Source: Aspidapion aeneum (lineage: Eukaryota; Arthropoda; Insecta; Coleoptera; Brentidae). Taken from it: a stretch of DNA of 64,000 nt. This document shows positions 44,160 through 56,100 of the stretch, piece by piece. Numbering within the stretch: position 1 is the first letter of the stretch; every line of letters starts with the position of its first letter. The translations under genes were made by a program, and so were the position numbers. Below the pieces are notes generated by a model, which saw only the letters and a program-made list of their open reading frames with translations, ran no database searches and was not told the DNA's origin. The DNA is taken from the NCBI GenBank assembly GCA_963576565.1, contig OY755046.1:51516786-51580785 (forward strand), in the 5' to 3' direction.

Positions 44160-44890
44160 CGCTTTTCAAATTTCTATCTAATCAGAAAAACTAAATTAAT
44201 TTTGAACAGTAAAAGAGTAGCGGCATGGGTTCTGGGTAGTGTTTTCATCGAAAATTTGGTAGAAGACCCCTGCTGATGTATACTGACATCTGCATTATTC
44301 ACTTTGTTAGTATTGGGTTTATTTCCATTTTTCTTAAATTTTCCACCTTAGGTTACAGCATCCTTATTTGTCATTTCTTTGATATGCCTAATGGTGTATA
44401 CCCGTTTTATAGCTGTTAGATTTGTAGCTGTACCTTGAGCGTTGGTGAAAGAGTTACGCCCTTTAAATAGCCGAAGTATAGGCAGTGTTGGATCATCTTT
44501 ATTCTGCATTTGTGTTTGTGGTAGTAAAAGCTTATTTGTTTGCAAGCATGGGTATTATTGTGGAACTTTTCCGATTTTTTCATTACTTTAACATGCTTAT
44601 TACAGATACCTGTTCCATTGCTTTAAAGTTTGTAACTGTATTTTGGGAGTTGGTGGGAGAACTACTCCCTTTACATAACCCAAGCATTGGCCGTGTTGAT
44701 TTTCTGCATGTATGGTAATGTTGCTGTGGTAAAAACTATGCCTCATTTGTTTGAAAGCATAGTGCATACAAGTTGGGGCAGGTGCTTCACATTTTTGTTT
44801 ATCCAAAACTCGGGGTAACACTTTGAATGAAATTGGGAAATTTTATCAGATTGCGAAGGTTTAGCGAACTAGATTGTAAAGTTTAGGAAT
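44160..44890 (+). pseudogene. Decayed copy 3
   Basis: It starts with the same UTR phrase TTTCTATCTAATCAGAAAAACTA, then ATTTGGTAGAAGACCCCTGC (loop 8-9). It has a duplicated helix 10 region (GTTGGTGGGAGAACTACTCCCTTTA) and ends CAAAACTCGGGGTAACACTTTGAATG (PETRG region). Broken throughout. Confidence 0.85.
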
Positions 44891-44915
44891 GGTGGCCCTT
44901 TATTTGAGCTGTGTT

Positions 44916-46035
44916 TTTATTTTTCATCTTTGAATCTTCATTTTCTTTAATGATTTTTTATTTTGACTGTTTTAAAAGTTTTTTAATTATTTTATAAAGT
45001 GTAGATAAGTTATATATGTCATTGATGCATTTTGTTATTTTTGTAGGTAATTATATAGACATGCGTAAGCATTTGTTTTTTATATCATAGACACAGTTTG
45101 TTGCTTTTATTATTTATTGTAAAAATGGATAATAATTAAAAAAATAAAACAAACATCTACGAACTTGTTTTAAATATAGATAGATTAATGATTTGAACAA
45201 ATAATGGTTATAAGAATTCTTTGTGATAATTTGTAAAATTTATTTAAACAAAACATTCGTAATTAGAGGTTCAACAGCTTTCAAATTATTAGTTTAACTA
45301 TGTTTCAACATAATCTTATAATTAGAAAAAAGCCACCTCAAACTTTTTAATGAATGTTAAAAACTATGCTATGGCTTATCGTGAAAAATGTTTAAACATT
45401 GAACTTTAGGGTTTTATTTAATATTTCTCCTTATTTTGCCAAATACTGCATTGATAAGAGAACAAATCTGATTTAATTTACTAAGAATATTAGTAATTCG
45501 TCGAAAGACAGAAGACGGGGTAGATAAGTTAATAGTTTTGTTTTTTTTTGTTAATGGTTTTAGAAAAAAAATAGGATATAGGAATAATTTCCTAGAATTT
45601 TCCTTGGATAAGTAAGTTTTCTTTAAAACAAGAAACAAGCTAGTATTGTGGCACATTAAAGTATATCATCTATTACAGAGGTGAGTTTTTTAACTTTAGT
45701 TTTTAAGTCAATCGATTTTCACAAGATTTAAGTTAATAATCTTGAAAATAATAAACCATAATTTTGTCGAAACAAAACATTTGATCATAAGAGAATTTGA
45801 TAAACTTTAAACACACACTTTTTATTATTCTTACTTCGTATTTTAAGAATAAAAATCGATTCCATACAAACTGACAAAACAATATGAAAAAACAGATTTT
45901 TACTTTTTATATTTTTAGCCATTCATACTACTATTGTAAGGGAAGGTCAGGATCGTCAAGAAAAATCTTTTTTATTTTCAATCAAAATAAGTTATGGGTA
46001 ATTAAAGGCCTAACTATCATTTATGATTCTAGGAC
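44916..46035. other. No gene seen
   Basis: AT-rich sequence. AATAAA words near 45143 could end transcripts of the copies upstream. The open frames at 45414-45656 (minus) and 45884-46135 (plus) show no motif; the second runs into the satellite. Confidence 0.4.
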
Positions 46036-47395
46036 CAGAATAGAAAGAGCCGTTTTCCAAATCTTAACTTATGGTGTGATTTTTTTGCATTTCTATAGTA
46101 GCCCCACCATACTGCAATTCCACCATAGTTTTTGAAATGTGAATTTTCAAAGTTTGGTCTTATGGGATTCCCTACCCTAAAATTCGCTAAATGACGTTTT
46201 TTCGAATCTTAATTCAAGGTGTGGTTTCTTCGCATCTCTATAGCCCCACTATACTGAAATTCGGTGCTTTTGTTGATAAACTTGATAGTTTTCGAAATAT
46301 GAATAATTTTCAAAGTTTAGCCTTTTTGGTCTTATGGGATTCCCTACTCTAAAATTCGCTAAATGACGTTTTTTCGAATCTCAGCTTAGGGTATAATTTT
46401 TTCGCATCTCTATGACCCCACCATACTGTCACTCGGTGCTTTTGTCGATAAGCTGTATAGTTTTTAAAATATGCATTTTCAAAGTTTGGCCATTTTGGTC
46501 TTATGGGATTCCCTACCCTAAAATTCCCTAAATGACGTTTTTCGGAATCTTAACTTGATGTGTCGTTTTTTCGCATCTCTATGGCCCCACCATACTGCAA
46601 CTTGGTGCTTTTGTGGATAAGCTTTATAGTTTTTGAAATGTGAATGTGGCCATTTTGGTCTTATGGGATTCCCTACCCTAAAATTCGCTAAATGACATTT
46701 TTTAGAATCTTAATTCAGGGTGTGATTTTTTCGCATTTCTATATTTTGAAATATGAATTTTCAAAGTTTGGCCATTTTGGTCTTATGGGATTCCTTACCC
46801 TAAAATTCCCTAAATGACGTGTTTCCGAATCTTAAGTTAGGGTGTGGTTTTTTCGCATCTCTATGGCCGCACCATACTGCAACTCGGTGCTTTTTTGGAT
46901 CAACTGTATAGTTTTTGAAATGTGAATGTTCAAAGGTTGGCCATTTTGGTCTTATGGGATTCCCTACCCTAAAATTCCCTAAATGACGTTTTTTCGAATC
47001 TTAATTCAGGGTGTGGTTTTTTCGCATCTCTATAGCCCCACTATACTGAAATTCGGTGCTTTTGTTGATAAACTTGATAGTTTTTGAAATAGGAATTAAG
47101 ACAGTTTGGCCAGTTTGGTACATACATATTATGGGTACATAAAATTCCCTAGATGATGTTTTTTCAAATCTTAACTCAGGGTGTGGTTTTTTCGCATAAC
47201 TTTGGTCTCACTATACTACTACTCGGTGCTTTTGTTGATAACCTGTATAGTTTTTAAAATATGATTTTTAAAAATTTGGCCGTTTTGGTCTTATGAGATT
47301 CCCGACCCTAAAATTCCCTAAATGACGTTTTTCCGAATCTTAACTCAGGATGTGTTTTTTTCGCATCACTATGGCCCCACCAAGCGGAGATCTGG
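46036..47395 (+). repeat. ~165-bp satellite, about eight units
   Basis: GGGATTCCCTACCCTAAAATTC begins units at 46164, 46336, 46505, 46665, 46787, 46956, about 47132 and 47296 (spacing 172, 169, 160, 122, 169, 176, 164). Each unit continues TAAATGACGTTTTT(T/C)CGAATCTTAA, TTTTTTCGCATCTCTATxGCCCCACxATACTG, CGGTGCTTTTGTxGATAA, and AAxTTTGGCCATTTTGGTCTTAT. One unit carries a ~45-bp deletion. Confidence 0.93.
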
Positions 47396-47399
47396 GCAC

Positions 47400-47580
47400 A
47401 GATCTAGAGGGGGGCGGTAACGGTCGACAAAAAATATTTGTGCAAAATTTTTTTATCTAGGGGGGGGGTAATTATCCGTTAAGCCCTTTATTTATTAATT
47501 AAAAGAGCATATATTTTTTTTTTCTAGGGGAGTAATTACCACGTTATACCCCCCCCCCCTTCCCCGCTCAAATACGCGTT
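47400..47580 (+). repeat. GGGGTAATTACC dispersed repeat, copy 1
   Basis: G-run, GGTCGACAAAAAATATT, ATCTAGGGGGGGGGTAATTA, then CTAGGGGAGTAATTACCACGTTA and a C-run. The reverse complement of this order is at 53800-53960. Confidence 0.75.
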
Positions 47581-47599
47581 GGGATGAGACGGCAGCCAT

Positions 47600-47940
47600 T
47601 TTTGATTTGCCACTTTTACTTTGGTGAAATTTAATCTGTCATTGTTCTGTTATCTCTCTCTCATTTTAACCAAAATTAACACAATGCGGTAACCGTTGAG
47701 AAGGTCATATTCAAACTTAGATTAAGAATAAAAATTTTATCAAAATTTGTCACAAGATCAAAGTTCGGCAGATTTGCAATTTTTGAGACAAAATAAATTG
47801 TTTAAAAAAATCTTATCTTACAAACCACACACAGCAGTCATGGGGTTTTAAAATTTAGATTGAGAATTAAATTTACGGAAAATTTTTTATTACGTCAAAG
47901 TTTGCCAGAGTTACCATTTTGGCGAACATATAGTACACAT
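47600..47940 (+). repeat. Repeat shared with 29340-29540
   Basis: GCAATTTTTGAGACAAAATAAATTGTTTAAAAAAATCTTATCTTACAAACCAC and TTTTAAAATTTAGATTGAGAATT recur in the same order at 29340-29530 without the 75-bp insertion found there. Confidence 0.65.
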
Positions 47941-47941
47941 A

Positions 47942-48700
47942 CAAGGTGTGACAATAAAATTATAAGACTGGTGTAAATAATCTACGCTATTTAAAATTGT
48001 TCCCCATCAATGTAGTCCCCTTCTCTATCGACGCAGCCTTGCATGCATTTTTTTCCAATGTTGGAAGCAATTTTGGAAATCATCAGAAGAGAGGCTGTTA
48101 AGAAGTCTTGCCGTTTTTTCCTTGACTTGTTTTAATAATTTAAAACGGGTTCCTTTTAACGATTTCTATACTTTCGGAAACAGTAGAAGTCGCAAGGGGT
48201 TCGGTTCGGTTCGGTTCGGTTCGGTTCGGTTTGGTGAATTTGGTGGGTGGTTAACGACGGAGATCTTCTTATTAGCTAAAAACTGCTTAATGGATAGGGC
48301 ATTGTGGGCCGGTGCATTGTCCTGGCAGAGCAGCCACGCATTGTTCTTCCACAAATCTGGAAGTTTTTTCCTTGGACGTTCCCTTTGCTACATCAATACT
48401 TCCAAATATAAATGTTTGACCCTCACGCGCCCATTCAATAAGAATAACATCCCTAATATCGAAAAGAAAAACAATGAGCATCGCTGTTTTGGATGTGTTG
48501 AAGCGCCATTCTTGTTTATCATCTTTAACTTCTTCACGACCCTCGAAAAAGCTTTTATGCCACATAAAAATCATTGCACGAGACAAACACTGCTCCCCGT
48601 AGACATCCTTTAGCAATCGAAAGCATTCAGTAGCCGTTTTTTTGAGTTTTACTTTAAATTAATACGTTGCTCAATTTTTTCATTTGTCAATTTCGGCAAA
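47942..48700 (-). mobile_element. Degenerate mariner element on the minus strand
   Basis: From 48700 down: EKIEQRINLK, TATECFRLLKDVYGEQCLSR and HKSFFEGREEVKDDKQ (N-terminus). Then comes a jump to TAMLIVFLFDIRDVILIEW, and LLCQDNAPAHNALSIKQF (second catalytic Asp). VVNHPPNSP follows, after which (GAACC)n replaces the segment that should hold the third Asp. FPKV and an IDGEQF C-terminus follow. The 3' terminal inverted repeat TACAAGGTGTGACAATAAAATTATAAGACTGG lies at 47942-47973. The 5' end is cut where an RTE LINE begins. Confidence 0.85.
48199..48233. repeat. (TTCGG)7 tract replacing part of a mariner transposase
   Basis: Seven tandem GGTTC units lie between HPPNSP and FPKV codons (minus-strand sense) of the mariner relic. 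Confidence 0.93.
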
Positions 48701-49975
48701 TGAGCTATTCATGAACAAGAAGAAGAAGAGCAAAGTGGATTTCGTGCAGGCAGAAAAATTATGGACAGTGCTAGAGCAGACTAATATCAATCATACATAC
48801 ATAAAAGCGACAAAAGGACTATACAAAGGGTCAAAATCTAAAATTAAAATTGAAAATCGACTATCAAAAGAATTCCTGGTAACGAAAGGCTTAAGACAGG
48901 GATGTTGTATCTCTCCAACTCTTTTTAAAATATATATCGCAGTAGCTCTAAAAAACTGGAAACGCAAAGTACACGGCATGGGAATACAACTTAACGACCG
49001 ATTTACCATATACACACTACAGTTTGCTGACGACCAAGTAATTGTAGCTAATAATAAAGAAGACATGGAGTATATGATGAGAAAGTTAACGGAAGAATAC
49101 CAAAAGTGGAGGTTAACAGTGAACGTGGACACAGTACTTATGTATTGGAAACGAATCAAGTGAATTAGAACTAGAAAATCGACAAACAATATCTCCATGC
49201 AATGAGTATGTATACTTGGGTGTCACATTTGATAAAACAGGACAGTGGCGTATATAAGGGGGGGGGGGGGGGGGCAAGGGGCCCAGGCCCCCCCGAAGCT
49301 TAGATTTTTTTAGATATTTCCCACATATTTCATAGATACAAACATAAAATACGGCCTCATGAGGTCTTGGCCCTCCCCCCCGAAACTGTCTAAACTGTCT
49401 CGCCCCCCCCCCCCGAAACTTTCTTCTATATACGCCACTGAAACAGGAACAGACTGTAAAGAACTGGAAAAAAGAATAATAAAAGCAAAAAAGGTTATTG
49501 GTTGTCTTAACAGCATTTTATGGAGCAGAGAGGTAAAAAAGAATGTAAAATTTAACATATATGAAACAATGGTTAAAAGCACGCTGTTGTATGGAATAGA
49601 GACTGGTCGCGTAACAGAAAAATACAAAGCAAATCAATGAGAATATCCAGAACAGATCATATAAGAAATAAGATCATAAAAGAAAGAATGGGAATCGAGG
49701 GAAGCATAACGGATGACATCACTAAAAGGCAACTAATATGTTACGGCCATGTACAACGGATGAGCAACGAAAGATTACCAAAGCAGGTCCTAGAATGGCA
49801 ACCAATAGGGCGCAGAAAAAGAGGGCGTCCTAAACTGGAATGGCAACAGTCAATCCAATGAGCCACAAAAACCTGAAGGAAGATGACTGTTAGGATCGAA
49901 GGAGGTGGAGAATAGGCGTCGGACAACGTAGAAAAACGTTCTAAACCGACATAGTAGTAGTAGCTATGCAGGATC
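48701..49975 (+). pseudogene. RTE-like LINE, 5'-truncated, split by a MITE
   Basis: Plus-strand pieces: EEQSGFRAGRKIMDSARA (finger region, out of frame with the next part). Then YIKATKGLYKGSKSKIKIEN, VTKGLRQGCCISPTLFKIYI and LQFADDQVIVANNKEDMEYM with the FADD catalytic box, then PCNEYVYLGVTFDKTG. After the inserted MITE come LEKRIIKAKKVIGCLNSILW, TMVKSTLLYGIET and RQLICYGHVQRMSNERLPKQ, ending GRRKRGRPKLEWQ. The order is that of RTE-clade RTs. A (TAG)n tail lies near 49952. Several frame breaks. Confidence 0.88.
49243..49440. mobile_element. 198-bp hAT MITE inside the LINE, 8-bp duplication
   Basis: Ends CAGTGGCGTATATA and TATATACGCCACTG, flanked by AAACAGGA at 49235-49242 and 49441-49448. 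It has long G- and C-runs near its ends and a centre related to the GGGCGCACCC repeats (CATATTTCATAGATACAAACATAAAATACGGCCTCATGAGGTCT). Confidence 0.94.
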
Positions 49976-50750
49976 CGGATCAAACCTCTGCATAAGCCAA
50001 ACTAGTAGAGGAAACGCGACAAGATTGCGCGCGGTAGTAGAACGCGCATCAAGGTGAATAACTCCAACCCCCCGAGGCGTGGAGATTTAAAACCTGTTAG
50101 TACGGGGGCCAGTCTTAAAATTTAATTGTCACCCCTCGTATGTATGAGATACGTATCCATACAGCACATTTTGTATCAGGGACTTTTCCGTCCATTTTAC
50201 GTTGGTACGTCTTGGGACGTGCTATGTACGTACTAAAATGTATGTACATAGTACAGACCAATAGGTGGCGGAGCAATCAACAATTTATCGGTATTCGTAG
50301 AGATGGTTAGACTTAAAATATATTTAATAACAAACTTTTAACAAGTTTTACATCAATTGTTACACAGTGCGACGATAAATTTATATAATAATACATTAAC
50401 ACAAACTTTCCGTCGGATCTACAAATGGTTGGACATTGAACCTTAAATGGAAGGTTTTTGGGCCGAAAATGGACCTAAAACATACGTTTCTCGGATTGAC
50501 GGTGCGTCCCATAACTTTAAGTAATTGTCAGATAAAGATAAAAAAGTGGGCGACCGTACAAGGGACGTACGTGCCTTCTAGCGGCAATTTTTGTTTATCC
50601 AATTAATTTGGCATGATTTTCACATAATAAAATTTTTTGGCAGAATGTACTGTGCACTAATAATAGAGCTGATTTCATGCTCTGGGCTAAATTATACTTT
50701 GGGCAACAAATTTTGGTCTTTTTGTTTCAGACAAAAATTTAAGTAGTTTG
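49976..50750. other. No gene seen
   Basis: A CCCCTCGTATGTATGAGATACGTATCC stretch near 50142 and GTACGT-rich sequence at 50195-50260. No supported gene or paired element. Confidence 0.4.
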
Positions 50751-50754
50751 ACCT

Positions 50755-51020
50755 ATCATCTGTCTGTCTGTGTGTATGTATGTCTGTCCGTAACACGATA
50801 GCTCCTAAACCGCTGAACCGATTTTCACGAGATTTTCATGAAAAAAGTGTTCGATACTGTAACGAGCTGATTAGATATTGATCAAAATCCATTAGCGCTA
50901 ATGACAGTTTTTTGGCAGTTTAAAAACTTGCAAATTGTATTTAGTTTTACAAAAAACGGTTTTAAAGGCTGGTATACCGTGGAGTGTGCTAATGGGCTAA
51001 TAAGGTATCAGGTCCGTCAT
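50755..51020 (+). repeat. Dispersed repeat with AAACCGCTGAACCGAT module, copy 2
   Basis: A (TCTG)n-like head at 50758-50785, then TAACACGATAGCTCCTAAACCGCTGAACCGAT, GAGCTGATTAGATATTGATCAAAATCC and GCTAATGACAGTTTTTTGGCAG. Confidence 0.85.
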
Positions 51021-51039
51021 CGATATACTATAGTAGTGT

Positions 51040-51300
51040 CAAAAATAAGAAACTGTTAGCTTCATTTAAAAAATAATAAAATCCACCGGACAGCCAAAAA
51101 GAAGGTGGGGGTAGAATTATATAAGCTAAGGTGTCCATAAATTGGCAGAGTATTTTTAACATTTGAACCCTCCCCTTGCCACTCTCCACCCCTACCAAAA
51201 ACTATTGGCCTTAAATTTAGTTCAAATCGGCTTATCGGTTTCTTTTTCAGACAGACATACAGAAAGACAGACAGACGCCATCATAAGATTTGGTATTTAG
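51040..51300 (+). repeat. Relative of the 36163 element
   Basis: TATACTATAGTAGTGT, AAATCCACCGGACAGCCAAA, GGTGGGGGTAGAATT and CATAAATTGGCAGAGTATTT follow the order found at 36163-36930. It ends with an inverted GACAGACAGAC tract. Confidence 0.65.
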
Positions 51301-51639
51301 GCCTCTTTGGACCCAAACAACTTAATTCCGGTAAAAATAAACAAAGGTTTTTTTGACAAACCCAATAACCTTTCATATGTAGGGTATAAAAAACTAAAAA
51401 TCTTTATTTTTTCTTCTAAAAATATTGAAAATTTTACTAAACATTGCTTGAATGCGTCAACAATTACAAATTTTAGGCTTATCATTTTATTTTTTTTTAA
51501 AGTGTTTTAATTAACTCCATTTTAATAACAGAAAATAGTGACATCTGACATTAGATTAGATAACATTTTTTTTAAATATAAACAAAAGTGGCATCTAGCT
51601 CTTTGTTTGAAACTCGACAATGATAGACTAGAAACAAAA

Positions 51640-51740
51640 TTTTGGGTTTCCATTATCTTTATTTATTTTAAACACGACGCGACGTTTCGGTTAGTAAGTA
51701 TCTCTAACTGTTTTTAAGTGTAAACTGATTTAGCCCTAAA
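51640..51740 (+). repeat. Penelope-associated terminal repeat, copy 2
   Basis: TATCTTTATTTATTTTAAACACGACGCGACGTTTCGGTTAGTAAGTATCTCTAACTG, also seen around the Penelope-like relic at 11.4-12.3 kb. Confidence 0.6.
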
Positions 51741-52500
51741 ATTCACCGAAAACATGCATCGCCCAATTGAATTCCTCTTAAACGATTTGTTTCGTGTAGT
51801 TTGACTTTTTTAACTTTAGTATATTTTTTAATTTTTAGATAATTTTGCATAAAACTATAAAGTTATAAAAGTACTAAATTAATTAAAAAAGATGCTGATA
51901 GTATTGAATATAAGTTTTACTAGCAGGTGAAACTTGGAAAAGAAATATAAATAATATTTCATATTTACGCTTCTGTCAACATGAAATACAGCAATTGGCT
52001 TTATGATATCAATCCGATTTCTAGGAAGATTGAAAAATCTGTGGCTCCAAGATATCGACAGGTATGTCAAATTTACCAAAATAATTTTAAGTAACATTGG
52101 GTTTTACATTTTCTGATGGTAAAGCGAAAACTGCGCGAAATTTTAGCCTTGTAACCTTTAAACTATAAGTCTAAGAGCATTTTAGGAAATGTTATTGTCT
52201 TTTTTATATAAAAACGCACAAAAACCATGTTATTTAAAAAAAACTACATTTGGGCGCCATTTTTCCAAGATGGTGGCGCAAGTGGACAATGCTTGAGGTC
52301 GTTAATTGATTGGGATATTAAGGACTGTCAAATCTATAATCGTGCCAAGTTTCAAAACCTTTTGCACAAAATTGCTTTTTATGTCTCTAAAAATTGGACT
52401 ACTTATAATGGGCTGATTGATTATCGTAATTCCGTTTACTGAATAAAAGAAACACACAGACAGTTTCATTTGTCAAAAAATCCGTACCGAAAAAAGCATG
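51741..52500. other. No gene seen; possible upstream region of transporter gene 2
   Basis: Open frames at 51879-52097 (minus) and 52227-52442 (plus) have no recognisable protein. The missing first exon of transporter gene 2 could lie here or further upstream. Confidence 0.35.
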
Positions 52501-52971
52501 TACCAGGTAGCGTCACGTCTTTTAAACGTCAAAAAGTGGTCATTTTTAATGACCCATGACGTCTCTAACCCTTCGTGTAAATGACGTTTTTATGACGTTC
52601 AAAAGACACACCCAAAATTACGCAATTTTTAGACGTCTTTAAAACGTCAGTAATATGACGAATTTGGGACTAAAACAGAACATTTTTGACGTCTTTTTTT
52701 AAAACTCGTCTGAATATATAAAATATTTCCTGCAGTCAAACCAAAATAGACCTAAACCTAGACGTAGACGGGGCCCCATCGATGTAACTATGAATGTATG
52801 TCCATTGGACAAAGTACTGACCAATAAATGACGTGTTTAGGCGTCAGAACCTACACGGCGAAAAGAAGTTAAAAAACTGACGTCTTCAAGACAACCTTTT
52901 TTTTCTGGTCATAAATTACCACTTGTTGACGTAAAAAAGACGTCATTTGATGACCCCTTGCTACCTGGGTA
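52501..52971. mobile_element. TACCCAGGTAGC element, copy 2 (CRE-like repeats)
   Basis: 471 bp, with shared stretches such as GGTCATTTTTAATGACC(C)ATGACGTCTCTAACC and GACGTCATTTGATGACCCCTTGCTACCTGGGTA. It ends 41 bases before the acceptor-proximal exon of transporter gene 2. Confidence 0.85.
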
Positions 52972-53012
52972 GGGTATCAAAAAACCTAAATGTAATTTAG
53001 GTAATGTTTTAG

Positions 53013-53148
53013 GCCTATGTTGCTCTAGGACCCACACTACTGACTGTAAGCCTGGGTATGATTGAAGGTTTTAGTGCGATTTTTTTACCACAACTTTTGA
53101 AAGAAAACCATATGTGGAATATGACCACTGAAACGGAATCCTGGATAG
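53013..53148 (+). CDS. Transporter gene 2, first visible exon
   Basis: Acceptor AATGTTTTAG, donor GATAG/GTAAGT. 136 nt, the same length and end phase as in gene 1, ending TETESWI. Confidence 0.88.
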
Positions 53149-56100
53149 GTAAGTATTTTAAATAAATAGTTTAGTTTGCACACGGGTAAGACATCTTTGT
53201 CTACGCATTTTTCTTTTGGTAACTAGTTCTTTCATAACAAGAACAAATAATTACCTTGCCTAGGGAAGTAAATTTGGGGTGCTGAATTCTAGAGCGACCA
53301 TCTTCACTGCATTGTTTTGTTGACAAGATTCGTCAAAAAAGTGTTAAAATGTTTGCAAAATGTTTGAATCTGCATTAATTTAAAAAAGAGGAGCTATACA
53401 TTGTTATTCGTAAAAAAAGTGTAGCAAACAACTGGTTTGACATCTTTACACACTCTTAACTTGCTGATCTCGTCTTTGTTACATTTTTTTTATAACTGCA
53501 AATAGGAATATATAGTTCTTATTTTTTAAATCAATGCAAAATCAGACATTTTGAAAACATTTTAACACTTTTTTAACGTATCTTGTCAACAAAACAATAC
53601 AGTGCTGATGGTAGCTTTAGAGTCCATATTCAAAAAGTGCAATTAGTTTTTGACACCATTTTCATGTAATCTATACCTCATTCAGGCACACTGTAAAAAA
53701 GGCAAAACAAAATCAAACCAAAATAAAATGTGTTTTGTACCGCTTTCCAACTTACTAGTTTCATTTTAGAGAAAGTTTTAAGACAAATCTTGATTTATGA
53801 AAGCGCGCATTTAAGGGGGGTAACGTGGGAATTACCCCCCCCCCCCAGAAAAAAAATGCATAATTGCTAACAATTAAAGGGAAAACAGGAGAATTACCCC
53901 CCTAAAAAAAATTATCTTGCCAATAATATTTTCGTCGACCTCCCTTAGATTTTGACCAATTTTCCAGCTCTACAGTAAAAAACTTTTAGCTTCCATAGCC
54001 ACGTTACCAATGCCTTTCGCATGTTTGGTGGGAGGATACACCATGGAAATCATTGGAAGGAAGGTTACCCATATCCTGGACTGTTTTATCTGCATCTTGG
54101 GTTGGATTATTTTGTATTATGCAACAGACGTCAGCGAGATTTTACTTGCCAGAAGTATATCAGGTAAAGCTACGTTTACATTTGGAGAGTTTAGTGGCGG
54201 AAAGTACACTAAACTAGCCGGCTTGTCAACCCTTAGAAAGTACTTGCGGGAGAGTAGCAAGTGCAGTTTCTTGTAGTTTACACATGGCAAGTTTAGTAGC
54301 TGCCAGTATTTTCCGCTAGTAAACTCTCCAAATGTAAACGTAGCGTAAGACCATCTAATCATTATGACGTACAGTCACGTACTTATACGTATAGATGTAC
54401 TACTAAAGCGTATTAAAAGTAATAGTATAAAATGACTGCTATAAGCGTTCTGGCATATTGGATTCAAATAAACGTATGGCTTGGATTAAAATAGTAGACG
54501 CCAGTGGCGGATCCAGGATTTCCAGGGGGGAGAGGCCAAGGAGGAAGCAAAAACCAAGATATTTCTTGGTTTGCGTGGGTAATAATTACTAGCCCTGAAA
54601 TATAAAATCACAATTGACAAAGTGCGCAAATTTTTTAAAATACTCAGTATTTTTTGAAAAAAAACATGAAAAAAGTTGGTGGTGTTGCGGGTACATTTTG
54701 TTCAAACTAGCGGTTGATCCATTGGCATTTTCTTCACTTGAACTAAAAAAAGTTTTATGCCAGGCAGGGGGGGTGCCCGGACCCCTCTGGCCCCCCTGGA
54801 TCCGCCCCTGGTAGACGCTTTTAATAAAATTTGAAAGAATTGAACTTTGAAAGGAGGAAGGAAGTGCTTTTAAATGACCAACTATTTCTCAATGCCGTAA
54901 TTTTACGTTGTCGAAATTGGAGTTTTTATTTTTTATTTAAATTTAAGTAAATTCTTTGGATTTTGTAAATTTTTGGAGACAAAGCCATTATCTTAAATTG
55001 ACGTAGCCGCTTGGTATTTTTTAAAATAAAATTAAAAGATATTTATCCTAAGGTTATCCTAAGGGTGTTTTTAAGCTTTAAGAAATTGTAGCAGTCATTG
55101 TTAAAGGCTGTTTCTCAGTACCTATGGATAAGAGTACGTGCGTGCAGTTCATTTGATAATTTTTTAGATATATAACTCTCTGACAGTTATCATAACAATC
55201 AGCAAAGGACAGCGAATAAAGGAGTCTCAAAAATTATAAAATGACCTAAAAAGTGGTTGCAGATTAAGCAAAAAAGCATTTAATTAGTCTTGTTAATTGG
55301 AAGTCTCTAAAAGCAACATAAAAGAACACTTTTTAGCACTTTGGGATGGTAACACTGCTAATTTTATCGAGTTCTAACCATGTCGAGGGCTATATTGGTA
55401 GTCAGAGGTGGATGGGTGTGAAACTGAAAAGAATCCCGGTGGGCCGGTGCCTTATGAGCCGTTGCCTTATGGGCCGTTCGCCTATTTTTTCCCTGACCAG
55501 CTTACAGTTCCCCATCCAGCCCTGTCGGTAGTGGTAATTTGGTGTACGCGCTAAAAACTTAATGCACTCTTCTCTAATGTCATAAACCCTAATGCTAATA
55601 TAATTTTAAATTGTTCTAAAGTGTGATAAGATACAGATTAAAAAATATTCCTGAATTGTTCACAATAAGCTCCAAATTCACAATTAATAGACTATTGTCC
55701 CGTTCTTTAACCTCGTTTACAAATAAGCGTAAATAATCGTTGTTGCAATTTAAATAAGTAGGACTTACTTTGTGTCTTATACTTTTCAATAAAGTGCTTG
55801 ATATCACACATTCCCTTTGCCACCCATGCAGGATCACTTCGTGAATTGTTCATAATAAGACATATAAAGCATTTCGTTTTTCACAACCGCAGAACCAGTT
55901 TTCAGCATCGTATAATTTTTTATTACTTGCACTAAAATTTTGGTTAATTTATAGGATTTTTAGGTCTGGTCTATGTGGTCCTAAAGATTTTATTTGTAAT
56001 CGAAGTTCATATGTCAACGTATTTAAATTTGCACAGTTAATTATATAATCGACGGTATTTATTTCCATTTTAAAAACAAGCAAAAACAAAAAAAAACAAT

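Noticed and set aside
51879..52442. Two ORFs as a first exon for transporter gene 2
   Set aside because: Neither gives a donor in phase 0 after a plausible N-terminus, and the hydrophobic or mixed peptides match nothing.
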